Below are positions 16,253 to 25,066 of a DNA stretch of 59,546 nt, one piece after another (the stretch's first letter is position 1; every line of letters begins with the position of its first letter). The stretch lies in assembly GCA_017460395.1 (NCBI GenBank), contig JAFUBA010000177.1, positions 1 to 59,546 on the forward strand, read 5' to 3'. The stretch comes from Clostridia bacterium. Its GTDB lineage: Bacteria > Bacillota > Clostridia > Christensenellales > Aristaeellaceae. Both the position numbers and the translations under genes were made by a program. The notes below the pieces were generated by a model, which worked only from the letters and a program-made list of their open reading frames with translations, had not been told where the DNA came from and made no database searches.

Positions 16253-17985
16253 GGCCCATGCAAGTTGCTGCCATTGTGCACCGCCCCATGAGCGAATACG
16301 CTTTCCCTCTGGATGAAGGGCACTTTGTGTTCCGCCTGCGCACGGCGAAGAAAGACCTTAAGAAGGTGACCTTCTACTATGCAGACCGCGCGGACATGGC
16401 ATCGGAGCTGACCTTCTTTCCTGTGGACATGCCGCGCATCCGCACAGACCTTCTCTATGACTGGTACGAGGTGACACTGAAGAGTGCCTGGGAGCGGATC
16501 GCGTACTATTTCCTTCTGGATGACGGAAAAGAACAGTGCCGCTTTGCAGGGGAATGCTTTGAGAAAATGAATGTGCATATCGAGCGCAGCGAGTATTTCC
16601 AGTACCCCTTCAATCACAGGGCAGATCTGGCCGCGGTGCCTGACTGGGTGCATGAAGCGGTGGTCTACAATATCTTTCCGGACAGCTTTGCGGATGGGAA
16701 AAGGCAGATCAGCCGGCAGGGGAAACAGGGATCCTACCTTGGGTTCCCGTCCGTCTCCACCTATGGCGGCACGCTCCGGGGCATCACGGACAACCTCGAC
16801 TATATCCGCGACATGGGCTTCAACTGCCTGTATCTGAACCCGATCTTTGCCGCGGGGGCCTATCACAAATATGACGTGATGGACTACTTTCACATCGATC
16901 CCTGCTTCGGGACGGACGACAACTTCAGGGATCTGGTCCGGGCCGCCCACGAAAAGGGGATTCGGGTCATCGTAGATGGGGTGTTCAACCACGTCAGCTG
17001 GCATCACTATTCGTTCCAGGATGTGCTGAAAAGTGGAAAAGAGTCACCGTACTATGACTGGTTCTATGATCTGCCGTCTCCACTGACACTGCCCGGGGAG
17101 GGCGAAGCGCCTGCCTACACCTGCTTTGCCTATGTCGCGAATATGCCAAAGACCAACACGGCGTGTCCTTCTTTACGGGAGTATTTCTGCGAGGTGGGCA
17201 GGCACTGGATCCGCGAATACGACGTGGACGGCTGGCGGCTGGACGTGGCCAACGAGGTGGATGACGGGTTTCTCCGGGCCTTCCGACAGGCCGTGAAGCA
17301 GGAGAAGAAGGATGCGGTGATCATCGGGGAAATCTGGGAGAACGCCGCACACTATATGACCGGCGACATGGTGGATGGCGCCATGAACTATGATTTCCGC
17401 AGGTTCTGCACCCAGTATTTTGCGGAAAACATCCTGACGGCTGAGGAATTTGATCTGCGCCTGTCACAGCTTCTGATGCGGTATAAACAGCAGATGCTGC
17501 CCTCCCAGCTGAACCTTTTGGACGGACACGACACCTGCCGCTTCCTGACGCTGTGCGAGGGGAATCTGGACAAAATGGAACTGGCGATCCTCTTCCAGAT
17601 GACCTTTATCGGGATGCCATGTGTGTTCTACGGCGATGAAAAGGGCATGGATGGCTTGACAGAGCCGGAATATCGAAAGCCGATGCCCTGGGATGCCGCG
17701 TCGCCTCTCACGCCCATATACAGGCAGCTGATCGGGCTGCGCAAAAGCCATCCGGCCCTGATGCGCGGAAGCTTTGAAACCATCGAGGCACGGGGGATGC
17801 TTCTGCACTTTGCGCGGACGTGGGAAAATGAGCGCATCGATATTGCCGTGAATCCCGGGAACGTGCCGGTGTCCCTCGCGGTATCCGGTGAAATTCTCTT
17901 GCAAAAGGGCTCTGCCTGTGGTTTACTGGAGCCATCCGGTTATGTGATCACAAGGAGCGTTCTTCATGGCAAACACAATCTATGA
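16249..17985 (+). CDS. GH13 alpha-glycosidase (neopullulanase / maltogenic amylase type)
   Basis: 578 residues, no signal peptide, so cytoplasmic. An N-terminal CBM34-like domain (about 1-120) precedes the GH13 barrel. Catalytic residues are visible: nucleophile Asp in DGWRLDVANE, acid/base Glu in IIGEIWEN, and transition-state stabiliser in LLDGHDTCRF; DGVFNHVS is the first conserved region. It would cleave imported maltodextrins to glucose and maltose. ATG 16249 overlaps malG; ATG 16258 with GAAAGG 9 nt upstream is the alternative and gives MQVAAIVHRP, a common start for this family. The 3' end overlaps lacI by 20 nt. Confidence 0.9.
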   Translation: MRPMQVAAIVHRPMSEYAFPLDEGHFVFRLRTAKKDLKKVTFYYADRADMASELTFFPVDMPRIRTDLLYDWYEVTLKSAWERIAYYFLLDDGKEQCRFAGECFEKMNVHIERSEYFQYPFNHRADLAAVPDWVHEAVVYNIFPDSFADGKRQISRQGKQGSYLGFPSVSTYGGTLRGITDNLDYIRDMGFNCLYLNPIFAAGAYHKYDVMDYFHIDPCFGTDDNFRDLVRAAHEKGIRVIVDGVFNHVSWHHYSFQDVLKSGKESPYYDWFYDLPSPLTLPGEGEAPAYTCFAYVANMPKTNTACPSLREYFCEVGRHWIREYDVDGWRLDVANEVDDGFLRAFRQAVKQEKKDAVIIGEIWENAAHYMTGDMVDGAMNYDFRRFCTQYFAENILTAEEFDLRLSQLLMRYKQQMLPSQLNLLDGHDTCRFLTLCEGNLDKMELAILFQMTFIGMPCVFYGDEKGMDGLTEPEYRKPMPWDAASPLTPIYRQLIGLRKSHPALMRGSFETIEARGMLLHFARTWENERIDIAVNPGNVPVSLAVSGEILLQKGSACGLLEPSGYVITRSVLHGKHNL

Positions 17986-18964
17986 TCTGGCAAAGGCAGC
18001 GGGTGTATCGATCGCCACGGTATCCCGGGCACTGAACGATCATTACGCCGTGTCGGAGGAGACAAAGGCGCGCATCCGGGCTCTGGCAGAGGAAATGGAT
18101 TATCGTCCCAATGCCCGGGCCCGCAGCTTTGCCAGACAAAAAAGCGGCATCGTGCTGTTCATCACCGATCTGCACCGAAATGTCGCCTTTGAAAATCCCC
18201 ACATGTTTGAAATCATGACGGGGATTTCTCAGTATCTGGATGAAAAGAACTATGCGTTGCTGATCAAGCATGTCACCACGAAGGACGCGCCGCAGATGAT
18301 CAAAGAGCTGATGATCCGCGAGCAGGCGGACGGGGTCATCATCCACGCGGCAGTTTTAAGCAAAGCGCTGGCAGGAATGCTTCACCATCTGGAGCTGCCG
18401 CATCTGGTGATCGGCAAACCGGATTTCCCGACGCCCATCTGCTGGATGGATGTGAACCATGAGCAGGCAGGACAGAAGGCAGCCACGTACCTTCTGGACA
18501 AGGGCTATCGCAGGATGGTGTTCCTGATGGGTGATCGGGAACAGGACAAGATCTCTGCCGCCCGAAGAGACGGCATGCTGCAGATGTTTGCGGAAGAGGA
18601 GCTGTCCTTTACCACGCTGTATGGAAACAGCACGTATGAATCCGGACTCGCGCTGTGCGAGGAAGCGCTGTCTGCACAGGAGCGCCCCGAGATTCTGCTT
18701 TGCACCAACAACTATCTGGCCATGGCCTGTCTCCAGGTGCTCCGGCAGAAGGGACTTTCGGTGCCGCAGGACATGGCCATGATGACCTTCGACAATTACC
18801 CCTTTTCCATGCTGACACAGCCTCAACTGACCGCTGTGGAAGCCGATATGTTTGACATGGGGCAGGAAGCAGCCCGCTTCATTCTTCGCAAGATCCGCAT
18901 GCCGGAATTGCAGACGCAAAGCTATTGCACGATTCCAAAGATCATTGAGCGGAAAAGCACATGA
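17966..18964 (+). CDS. LacI-family transcriptional regulator of the maltodextrin operon
   Basis: 332 residues. The HTH is NTIYDLAKAAGVSIATVSRALND (residues 3-25), with the hinge helix YRPNARARSFARQKSG near 50-62. The periplasmic-binding-like effector domain follows (VLFITDLHRN, DGVIIHAAV, GDREQDKISAARRDGM, MTFDNYPFSMLTQPQLTAVE). It overlaps the GH13 gene by 20 nt (AAGGAGCG before ATG lies inside that gene), so it is made with the operon and probably regulates it from the site at 12701-12716. The inducer is probably maltose or a related sugar; inferred from context. Confidence 0.9.
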   Translation: MANTIYDLAKAAGVSIATVSRALNDHYAVSEETKARIRALAEEMDYRPNARARSFARQKSGIVLFITDLHRNVAFENPHMFEIMTGISQYLDEKNYALLIKHVTTKDAPQMIKELMIREQADGVIIHAAVLSKALAGMLHHLELPHLVIGKPDFPTPICWMDVNHEQAGQKAATYLLDKGYRRMVFLMGDREQDKISAARRDGMLQMFAEEELSFTTLYGNSTYESGLALCEEALSAQERPEILLCTNNYLAMACLQVLRQKGLSVPQDMAMMTFDNYPFSMLTQPQLTAVEADMFDMGQEAARFILRKIRMPELQTQSYCTIPKIIERKST

Positions 18965-19046
18965 CGTTCACAAAAGGCGCTTTCAGGGTTTTGGCGGGCG
19001 TATCAGTGGCCAAGGACTTCGAGACTCGGCATCTGCCTATCAACGC

Positions 19047-19099
19047 GTGCAGGCCATCTCGGATCCTTCCAGATCTCTCCTGGAACGGGTACAGTCATG
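19047..19099 (+). repeat. Dispersed segment also found at 39783-39830
   Basis: Read on the plus strand it gives VQAISDPSRSLLERVQS and a stop. The minus strand of 39783-39830 gives VQTISDPSRHSKERV. The shared DNA includes GTGCAG-x-CCAT and GATCC-x-TCCAGA. Both copies lie near an ATPase-nuclease gene. It may be the tail of a lost gene; too short to name. Confidence 0.55.
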
Positions 19100-19113
19100 A
19101 GGTGTAACGATAT

Positions 19114-19170
19114 GATTTTAACTTTTATCTTGATATCCAAAAGATAAAAAATAAAATAAAAGTTAAAATC
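19114..19170 (+). promoter_or_regulatory. AT-rich inverted repeat ahead of the ATPase gene
   Basis: GATTTTAACTTTTAT (19114-19128) and ATAAAAGTTAAAATC (19156-19170) are perfect 15-bp arms around a 27-nt AT-rich centre that holds a second, inner pair (TTATCTT / AAGATAA). The block is far more A+T-rich than its surroundings and ends 11 bp before the Shine-Dalgarno of the next gene. It may be an operator, a structured leader or part of a mobile element. Confidence 0.75.
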
Positions 19171-19193
19171 AAAAACACACGGAGGTGATGGAG

Positions 19194-20951
19194 ATGACCC
19201 AGGAAGAACGTACCGAACTTCAGGCCCGGATTGATGCTTTGCCGTCAGGCAACATTACCTATAAGACCATTCATACGAAGAAATACCCGTACCTGCAATG
19301 GCAGGAGGGCGGAAGACAGCGGGGACGTCGGATTCAAGAGGACGAGCTTGAAACCCTTCAGGATGGCATTGAGGAGCGCAAACGGCTGCAGGCAATGCTA
19401 AAGGAAGACTCAACAGCTGCAAATCGCATGCAGGATTTGCAGCTGACCACTTTTTCCCGGACTGGCGATGATCTGCGGGCATATATTCGTCCGGTCCAGT
19501 CCCTCAGAAAACGCGAATGCCATGCCCTGCTTCATGATTATCTTTACAGCAGGAGTGCCGATAAGGTTTTCATCCTCTACGGTCTGCGAAGAACAGGAAA
19601 GACCACCATGATCCGGCAAGCCATCGCAGAGATGGATGATGAAATGTTCTCCCGCACAGCGTTCATTCAGGTGACGGCCGCTAATCATCTGGCACAGCTC
19701 AATCAGGATCTGCGCCAGTTGGAGAAGCATGGTTTCCGGTACGTCTTCCTGGATGAAGTGACGCTGATGGAAGAGTTCATCGAAGGCGCAGCCCTGTTTT
19801 CCGATGTGTTTGCAGCCAGCGGCATGAAGATCGTTCTCTCGGGGAATGACTCACTGGGCTTTATGCTCGCGAAGAATCAGCAGCTCTATGACCGCTGTAT
19901 CCTGCTGCACACCACCCTGATTCCATACCGGGAATTCGACCGGGTGTTGGGCATCCGCGGAATGGATGAGTACATCCGCTATGGCGGCACCATGATTGTT
20001 GGCGGAATGCAGTACGATTCACCGACCTTTGCCACCCAAAAGACAACCGACGAGTATGTTGACAGTGCCATCGCCCGGAATATTCAGCACTCGCTGCGCT
20101 ATGATCAGGATGGCGGTCACTTCCGCAATCTTTATGCGCTGTATGAAAAGAACGAGCTGACCTGCGTCATCCACAGGGTCATTGAAGATATCAACCATGC
20201 TTTTACCCTGGATGTGCTGACGAGGTGTTTCCGCTCCCGCGACCTGCGGGTTACTGCAGCAAATCTCAGGCACGATCGAAGAGCACCCGGTGATATCCTC
20301 GACCAGGCGGACACCGATGCCATCACGGAACAGCTGCGGCAGTTGCTTGAAATCCGGAATCAAGAGGAACAGACCGTGACCATCACGGATGCACATCGTG
20401 CAGAGATCAAGGAATACCTTGACTTGCTGGACCTGACGGTTGATATTCCCATCGTACATATGACAGACTTTAATATGCGGGACAGCAGGACCATCATCAC
20501 ACAGCCAGGCATGCGTTATTCGCAGGCGGAGGCACTGATCAGCCAGCTGATCCTGGACGATACCTTCCGCACCTGTGATCTGCTCGAACGCAACCGGGCG
20601 ACCGAGCGGATTCTCACTGAGGTCAGGGGACGAATGATGGAAGACATTGTGCTGCTGGAAACGCAGGCGGCCCGCAAAAACGCACAGGTTTTTCATCTGC
20701 AGTTCGCCGTGGGTGAATTTGACATGGTGGTGTTTTATCCCCAGACAGCATCCTGCGAAATCTACGAGATCAGACACAGCACTGAGCGTGCGCCCGAGCA
20801 GTCACGTCATCTGCGGGACGAAAAGAAATGCTCCGAAACGGCATCGCGATTCGGAACAATCACGGGAAAGTTTGTCATCTATCGCGGAGAGTCGAAGGAC
20901 ATCGATGGAATTCAATATGTCAATGTCGAAGAATACTTGCGGTCACTTTGA
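19194..20951 (+). CDS. NTPase with C-terminal nuclease-like domain and N-terminal DUF6788-like segment
   Basis: 585 residues from ATG 19194 (GGAGG at 19181-19185). Residues 10-75 (LPSGNITYKTIHTKKYPYLQWQEGG...EERKRL) resemble the DUF6788-type segment often found alone in clostridial accessory genes. A STAND/archaeal-ATPase-like NTPase follows with Walker A GLRRTGKTT (about 128-136) and Walker B YVFLDEVTLME. Near the C-terminus FDMVVFYP...EIYEIRHS resembles a PD-(D/E)XK core with Arg in place of the usual Lys. Such proteins are widespread accessory genes of unknown role, with defence or element maintenance suspected. It is preceded by the AT-rich inverted repeat. Confidence 0.7.
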   Translation: MTQEERTELQARIDALPSGNITYKTIHTKKYPYLQWQEGGRQRGRRIQEDELETLQDGIEERKRLQAMLKEDSTAANRMQDLQLTTFSRTGDDLRAYIRPVQSLRKRECHALLHDYLYSRSADKVFILYGLRRTGKTTMIRQAIAEMDDEMFSRTAFIQVTAANHLAQLNQDLRQLEKHGFRYVFLDEVTLMEEFIEGAALFSDVFAASGMKIVLSGNDSLGFMLAKNQQLYDRCILLHTTLIPYREFDRVLGIRGMDEYIRYGGTMIVGGMQYDSPTFATQKTTDEYVDSAIARNIQHSLRYDQDGGHFRNLYALYEKNELTCVIHRVIEDINHAFTLDVLTRCFRSRDLRVTAANLRHDRRAPGDILDQADTDAITEQLRQLLEIRNQEEQTVTITDAHRAEIKEYLDLLDLTVDIPIVHMTDFNMRDSRTIITQPGMRYSQAEALISQLILDDTFRTCDLLERNRATERILTEVRGRMMEDIVLLETQAARKNAQVFHLQFAVGEFDMVVFYPQTASCEIYEIRHSTERAPEQSRHLRDEKKCSETASRFGTITGKFVIYRGESKDIDGIQYVNVEEYLRSL

Positions 20952-21307
20952 TTTCGGAAGGTAAAATCATTGCGTAAGCTGTACGTTTCGGTATGAGCGG
21001 GCATCTGGATGTTGCATGATACAGATTCGGCCTGGCTGTGCAGAAGACAGGAATCTGTTATGGATTCGCCCGCAGACGGACTCCTTCCAGCTCCCTGACT
21101 GCGCCCATAAAGAGGCCAAATTTTGAATAACATTGAATAATATGACAAAATTAAAATAAAATAATATCACCAGATATTATGATGGCAATAACATATCTTT
21201 CGAGATCAAGTGTAAGGGTGCATTCATTGAGCGGTGAGGAGCTTGACTTCGCAAGACAAATGATGCAGTCTTGAAGTAAGGCTTATTGCCTTGCAAGGAG
21301 GGTAACG
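20952..21307. other. Intergenic region upstream of relB
   Basis: No gene seen. The section 21115-21190 is strongly A+T-rich. TTGACT near 21244 could be a -35 box but its -10 partner is poor. AAGGC-TTATT-GCCTT just before the relB ribosome-binding site forms a small hairpin that might be an operator. Confidence 0.4.
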
Positions 21308-21577
21308 ATGGCGGATTTATCCTATACAGATCGACTTGATCCAGATCTTCTCGCACGGAGCGAGGCCATCTATGCGGCACTTGGAATGTCGCTGGAAACG
21401 GCTATCAACGTATTTCTTAGAAAGTCAGTGGCTGTCGGAGGGTTTCCTTTCGATGTCCGCCTGGATGCTCCTTCCAGGGAGACACTTGAAGCCATGCTGG
21501 AAGCCGGGAGGATTGCGACAGATCCCCAGGTGAAAGCTCTTGATGTGGAGGACGCACTGGAGAAACTCAAGAAATGA
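21308..21577 (+). CDS. relB: RelB/DinJ-family antitoxin, apparently without toxin gene
   Basis: 89 residues. The ribbon-helix-helix N-terminus is typical: LSYTDRLDPDLLARSEAIYAALGMSLETAINVFLRKSVAVGGFPFDV. It should bind DNA as a dimer and neutralise a RelE/YafQ-type RNase through its C-terminus (LEAMLEAGRIATDPQVKALDVEDALEKLKK). AAGGAGG lies 7 nt before the ATG. No RelE-like ORF follows; instead a decayed hicB in the opposite direction begins 38 nt after its stop. The toxin may have been lost or be encoded elsewhere. Confidence 0.88.
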   Translation: MADLSYTDRLDPDLLARSEAIYAALGMSLETAINVFLRKSVAVGGFPFDVRLDAPSRETLEAMLEAGRIATDPQVKALDVEDALEKLKK

Positions 21578-21614
21578 GCAGTGACCTGTCCTGGTGTTTG
21601 CTTTTCGTATCTGT

Positions 21615-21877
21615 GGTACTGCCCGATACTCCTCCGGATCGATCTCCAACAGGATCACAGTGCCCCTGTCCATTTCAAGGGCGTTATGGGACGAGGACTC
21701 CGGGAGCGGCAGACCGACACCATCCAGAACCAGAAGATCCACGGCCAGGGCATCACGGATGTTCTCAGGTGCCTCCTTCGGCGTCTTTCCGGGCGTGGGG
21801 GCATTCCTTTACATCCGGGACCCTGATGACGAAGTCTGATTCGTTGCTTAAGCGCAGTGCAGGATGGATCTTCTCAT
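21615..21877 (-). pseudogene. Frameshifted hicB
   Basis: The minus strand from ATG 21877 aligns along its length with the intact hicB at 27777-28046. Frame is lost within the first five codons (two bases missing after AGAAGAT) and again near 21778, where KDAEGGT-stop should read KEAPENIRDALA. Segments such as FVIRVPDVKEC, DLLVLDGVGLPLPESSS and DRGTVILLEIDPEEYRA remain. The native stop is also gone. Non-functional. Confidence 0.85.
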
Positions 21878-21997
21878 GGTCTTCTCCTTCTGGAATCTCA
21901 CAGATATCATTCAGGCAGGCATCAGGGCTCCATCGCGATGGCGGCAATCATGGCAGAGTCTGTCTGAAGGTTCAGCAGATGAATATAAGGAACAGCG

Positions 21998-22987
21998 TTA
22001 CAGTATCTTGCAGGTATCTGAGGCTTGTTGAAACCACTTATTGACACGCTTTTTTGCGTTCTCGCGAATGTTGTAATAGAAGAACGAATAATCGCAATTA
22101 TGGTAACTGCATGGTCCGAACAAAGGCTCCATGTATTTTCCTTCTTCGCCCATGCTCTGCGTGATGGAGTACTTTGCCATCTCAGGATTCGTTACAACAA
22201 CCACACCACGATTCACGTTGAGAACCGTAGATACCTTTTCCTCTAAGATCTCCAGTTCACTTCCCGGAATATGAGGGAACAGGCACCCCATGCACAGCTC
22301 TTCACTTGCCGGCGTTTCGTCGGTCTTCCAGTTCAAAGGATTAATGGCTATCGCTTCGGGAGCTACGACCAGACTCGGGTGTCCGTCGTTCTCGGGCCCT
22401 TCCGTATTCCAGGAAATGCACACGCCCAGGTCCTCCTCACCCTGTGCTGCTTTCACATGTGGATACTTCTCCAAGTATGGCCGGGTCAGGGAGTCGCCAA
22501 GCCGATAGGCACATATCATTCCTTTGTAATAATCTGGATGCTCCTGCATGTATTCACCGAGTACCATGCCCAGCAATCTGGAGCCCTGGCTGGATCCGGC
22601 CAGAATAAATGGGCGCCCATGATTTAAGTGCTGAAAGTAATAATCCAATGAGGCGTATACATCGGTACGCGGCTCTCTCCACTCTGCATCATCAACCTCC
22701 TCAAAGGACATCCCGGCAAGTAAAGGTCCATTGACCTGCCTCCAGTAAGGCGCAAACAGATTCCCGACCCCGTCGAATACTGATGCTTGCTGGGCAAGAT
22801 AACCTATTGCCCCCTGGACCATGGAAGAATCATCGATCGGACAGATCACTGGAGATGCCGGGTCCATGCATGCGGACGGATACAGATAGATGATGTCTGC
22901 CGGGTAAGACGGCTTCTCTGGGCGCGCAAGCCATGACTCCTGCTTTGAGTAATCCGGCGCAATGCCCACAAATTCTCTCTCGTACAT
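21998..22987 (-). CDS. DUF3089 alpha/beta-hydrolase-like protein
   Basis: 329 residues from ATG 22987, chosen because AAGGAG lies 8 nt upstream. The DUF3089 pattern is clear: ADIIYLYPSACMDPASPVICPIDDSSMVQGA, an FDGVGNLFAPYWRQVN block, and a nucleophile elbow PFILAGSSQGSRLLG (Ser about residue 155). No signal peptide. The family probably comprises lipase or esterase-like enzymes of unknown substrate. It stands downstream of the transporter on the same strand, but a strong terminator separates them, so co-regulation with the xylan genes is uncertain. Confidence 0.82.
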   Translation of the reverse strand: MYEREFVGIAPDYSKQESWLARPEKPSYPADIIYLYPSACMDPASPVICPIDDSSMVQGAIGYLAQQASVFDGVGNLFAPYWRQVNGPLLAGMSFEEVDDAEWREPRTDVYASLDYYFQHLNHGRPFILAGSSQGSRLLGMVLGEYMQEHPDYYKGMICAYRLGDSLTRPYLEKYPHVKAAQGEEDLGVCISWNTEGPENDGHPSLVVAPEAIAINPLNWKTDETPASEELCMGCLFPHIPGSELEILEEKVSTVLNVNRGVVVVTNPEMAKYSITQSMGEEGKYMEPLFGPCSYHNCDYSFFYYNIRENAKKRVNKWFQQASDTCKIL

Positions 22988-23190
22988 TTCCTGATCTCCT
23001 TCTTTCATGTTTCCTGTCCCACGCTCGCGACAGCCAGTCAGGGAAGGCTTTTCTATATGGTACCAAAGCACTGAGGATGTGTCTATCCCCGCATTTCCAA
23101 ACCCGTGAAAAGCAAACACGGCTTTCCTGGGGGATGGTTTTCAGCTGCTGGCCATTGCGTTGATTCGTGAATTCCCACTGGAACGGGAAA

Positions 23191-23222
23191 CGGCCGGGTG
23201 GAAATACATTTCCACCCGGCCG
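23191..23222 (-). terminator. Terminator of the sugar transporter gene
   Basis: A perfect 14-bp stem, CGGCCGGGTGGAAA (23191-23204) and its complement (23209-23222), loop of 4 nt, 11 nt past the stop of the GPH transporter. On the minus strand it is followed by TTTCCCGTTCC, only a modest T-tract. Confidence 0.8.
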
Positions 23223-23233
23223 GACAGCATGTC

Positions 23234-24928
23234 TCATTTTCTCCTCTTCGTGGCCCGCGCTTCTGCCTTTGCTTTCTGCGCTGCCAGCTTTGCCTGATAT
23301 TTTGCTTCCTCCTCTTCGAAGCTCAGGCCCTTTTTCTCGCACCTGGCCTTCAGATCGGCAATCCTGGCCTCTTCTATTTCCCTGGCGGCAGCTTCTTTTT
23401 CAAGACGGTCCTGTTCTTCCGGAGAAACATACACTTCGCCCCGGTCCTCAGCTGCTTTCCTGGCTCTGTCGCGAAGCGCTGCATGGATCTCCGGCATCCG
23501 CTTGTCGATATCGAAGAAGATGCATACGATCAGTATGATCACAGCCAGCACCGCGTAGGAGCCGTAGTAGGCAAACAGGATCCAGTTGTTGACCCCCTGC
23601 GGCTGCTGCACAGCGCCGGCGACATAGCCATTCAGGGTCAGGCCGGTTTCATATACTGCATTGAGGGGCGTCATGACTGCACCGATCAGGGTGAAAATGA
23701 TGCCTGTGGCCAGTGTGCCCTCCGGGCGGTAGCCATGCTTGTACTCGATGTCGTCATAGGCCTGCTGCTGGAACACGGCATACATATTGGTGATGGCGAA
23801 AATACCGCAGGCAAATACGAAGCCGCCGGCCACAGCGACAACAAAGCTATAGGGATTGATCATGGCGATGCCAATGCCGATCAGGGTAATGACGGAGGAT
23901 ACGAGCATAATCTTCCGGGCGGAGATCTTCTTTGCAAGGATGGGCACCAGCACCGCGCCGATGGCCATGGGCTGCATGGCGGCCAGAAGATAGGTGAACT
24001 GGAAATTGTTCTCCGCGTTCCCGCCCAGGATATAGCTGATCATATTCACCCGGGCATTGCCGCCCTGGAGACTGTCATAGAAGGTGACGCCGATGAACAC
24101 CAGCACGGACAGCAGGAAGTATTTGTTGGTGACGGCGTTTTTGAACTGCTGAGTGAAGGGAACCAGGATCGCAGCGTCCCCGTTCTCATCTGTAAGCACC
24201 TTCTGGTTGTCCTCCGTGACGCGCTCACGGGTCCAGAAATATTCTACGAAGGAGAATGCGAGGGCGACCAGCGCGCTGCCGCCGATCGTGATGAACCAGC
24301 TCTTTCCGGTCAGATCCTTCTGCAGGACGTTGGGGTACAGGAAGCCGACGATGCCTATGGCACCGAGAACACCGGCAATCATCACGGTCACGGAAGAGCG
24401 GATCGTGGTGATATTGTTGCGCTCCAGCACGTTGCGGCTGATTACGGAAACCACGCTGGAGCGCAGATTCCAGAGCGGTGCACCAATGGCTGTAAAGCAG
24501 ATATTGAAGACATACAGCCAGATCAGATGGGGAATGCTGCCGGATGCAAAGGGGGACCAGAAGACAAAGAAGCCGGAAATGGACATGATCCATGTGCCCA
24601 GAAGCACATAGGGACGGAAGCGGCCGGCCCTGCAGACGGTTTTCTCTGTGATGTGCGCAATGCCGATACCCGTGAGCATGCCGATGATGGTCGTCACCGT
24701 GGTCATGATGAGATACGTGTAGGGATTGCCGAACACTTCGTTGATGCGCAGGATGTCCATGTAAAACAGCTCGCGCAGGCTCATCAGGGTCGAATAGAAG
24801 AAATAGACGAGGCCCGGGCCGATCATGTGCCCCAGCACACGCTCTTTGGTGGTGATGCGGCCGGTTTTGACGTGCGTCTGCCAGGCCGGTCGGTCAAACA
24901 TGCTGTCCTTCAGGTACTCCTTAGCCAT
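23234..24928 (-). CDS. GPH-family (MFS) sugar/cation symporter
   Basis: 564 residues from ATG 24928 (AAGGAGG 9 nt upstream). Twelve hydrophobic segments and the glycoside-pentoside-hexuronide features GPGLVYFFYSTLMSLRELFYMD near residue 40 and RAGRFRPYVLLG in loop 2-3. The C-terminal 90 residues are a highly charged coiled-coil-like tail (EEQDRLEKEAAAREIEEARIADLKARCEKKGLSFEEEEAKYQAKLAAQKAKAEARATKRRK region), longer than in MelB. It follows the GH10 xylanase gene in the same direction and probably imports xylo-oligosaccharides; substrate inferred from context. Confidence 0.87.
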   Translation of the reverse strand: MAKEYLKDSMFDRPAWQTHVKTGRITTKERVLGHMIGPGLVYFFYSTLMSLRELFYMDILRINEVFGNPYTYLIMTTVTTIIGMLTGIGIAHITEKTVCRAGRFRPYVLLGTWIMSISGFFVFWSPFASGSIPHLIWLYVFNICFTAIGAPLWNLRSSVVSVISRNVLERNNITTIRSSVTVMIAGVLGAIGIVGFLYPNVLQKDLTGKSWFITIGGSALVALAFSFVEYFWTRERVTEDNQKVLTDENGDAAILVPFTQQFKNAVTNKYFLLSVLVFIGVTFYDSLQGGNARVNMISYILGGNAENNFQFTYLLAAMQPMAIGAVLVPILAKKISARKIMLVSSVITLIGIGIAMINPYSFVVAVAGGFVFACGIFAITNMYAVFQQQAYDDIEYKHGYRPEGTLATGIIFTLIGAVMTPLNAVYETGLTLNGYVAGAVQQPQGVNNWILFAYYGSYAVLAVIILIVCIFFDIDKRMPEIHAALRDRARKAAEDRGEVYVSPEEQDRLEKEAAAREIEEARIADLKARCEKKGLSFEEEEAKYQAKLAAQKAKAEARATKRRK

Positions 24929-25025
24929 GCTGATTCCTCCTTGTGAAATCATACGTATCTATATGAAGGGCGCGATGAGATGTTTCTGACTTCTGCTTTC
25001 GGGACGAAACAATCAAATGCCGCTG

Positions 25026-25064
25026 CTCAGGCGTATCGCTCTGTGAAGGCTTCCTTCGCCTGAG
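25026..25064 (-). terminator. Hairpin between xylanase and transporter genes
   Basis: CTCAGGCG (25026-25033) pairs with CGCCTGAG (25057-25064) with an inner GAAGG/CCTTC-type pairing. It begins 2 nt after the xylanase stop. No clear T-tract follows, so it may only attenuate or stabilise the upstream mRNA. Confidence 0.5.
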
Positions 25065-25066
25065 GG

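Noticed and set aside
23198-24946. 582-codon plus-strand frame across the GPH transporter
   Set aside because: Antisense shadow of a transporter with clear family motifs.
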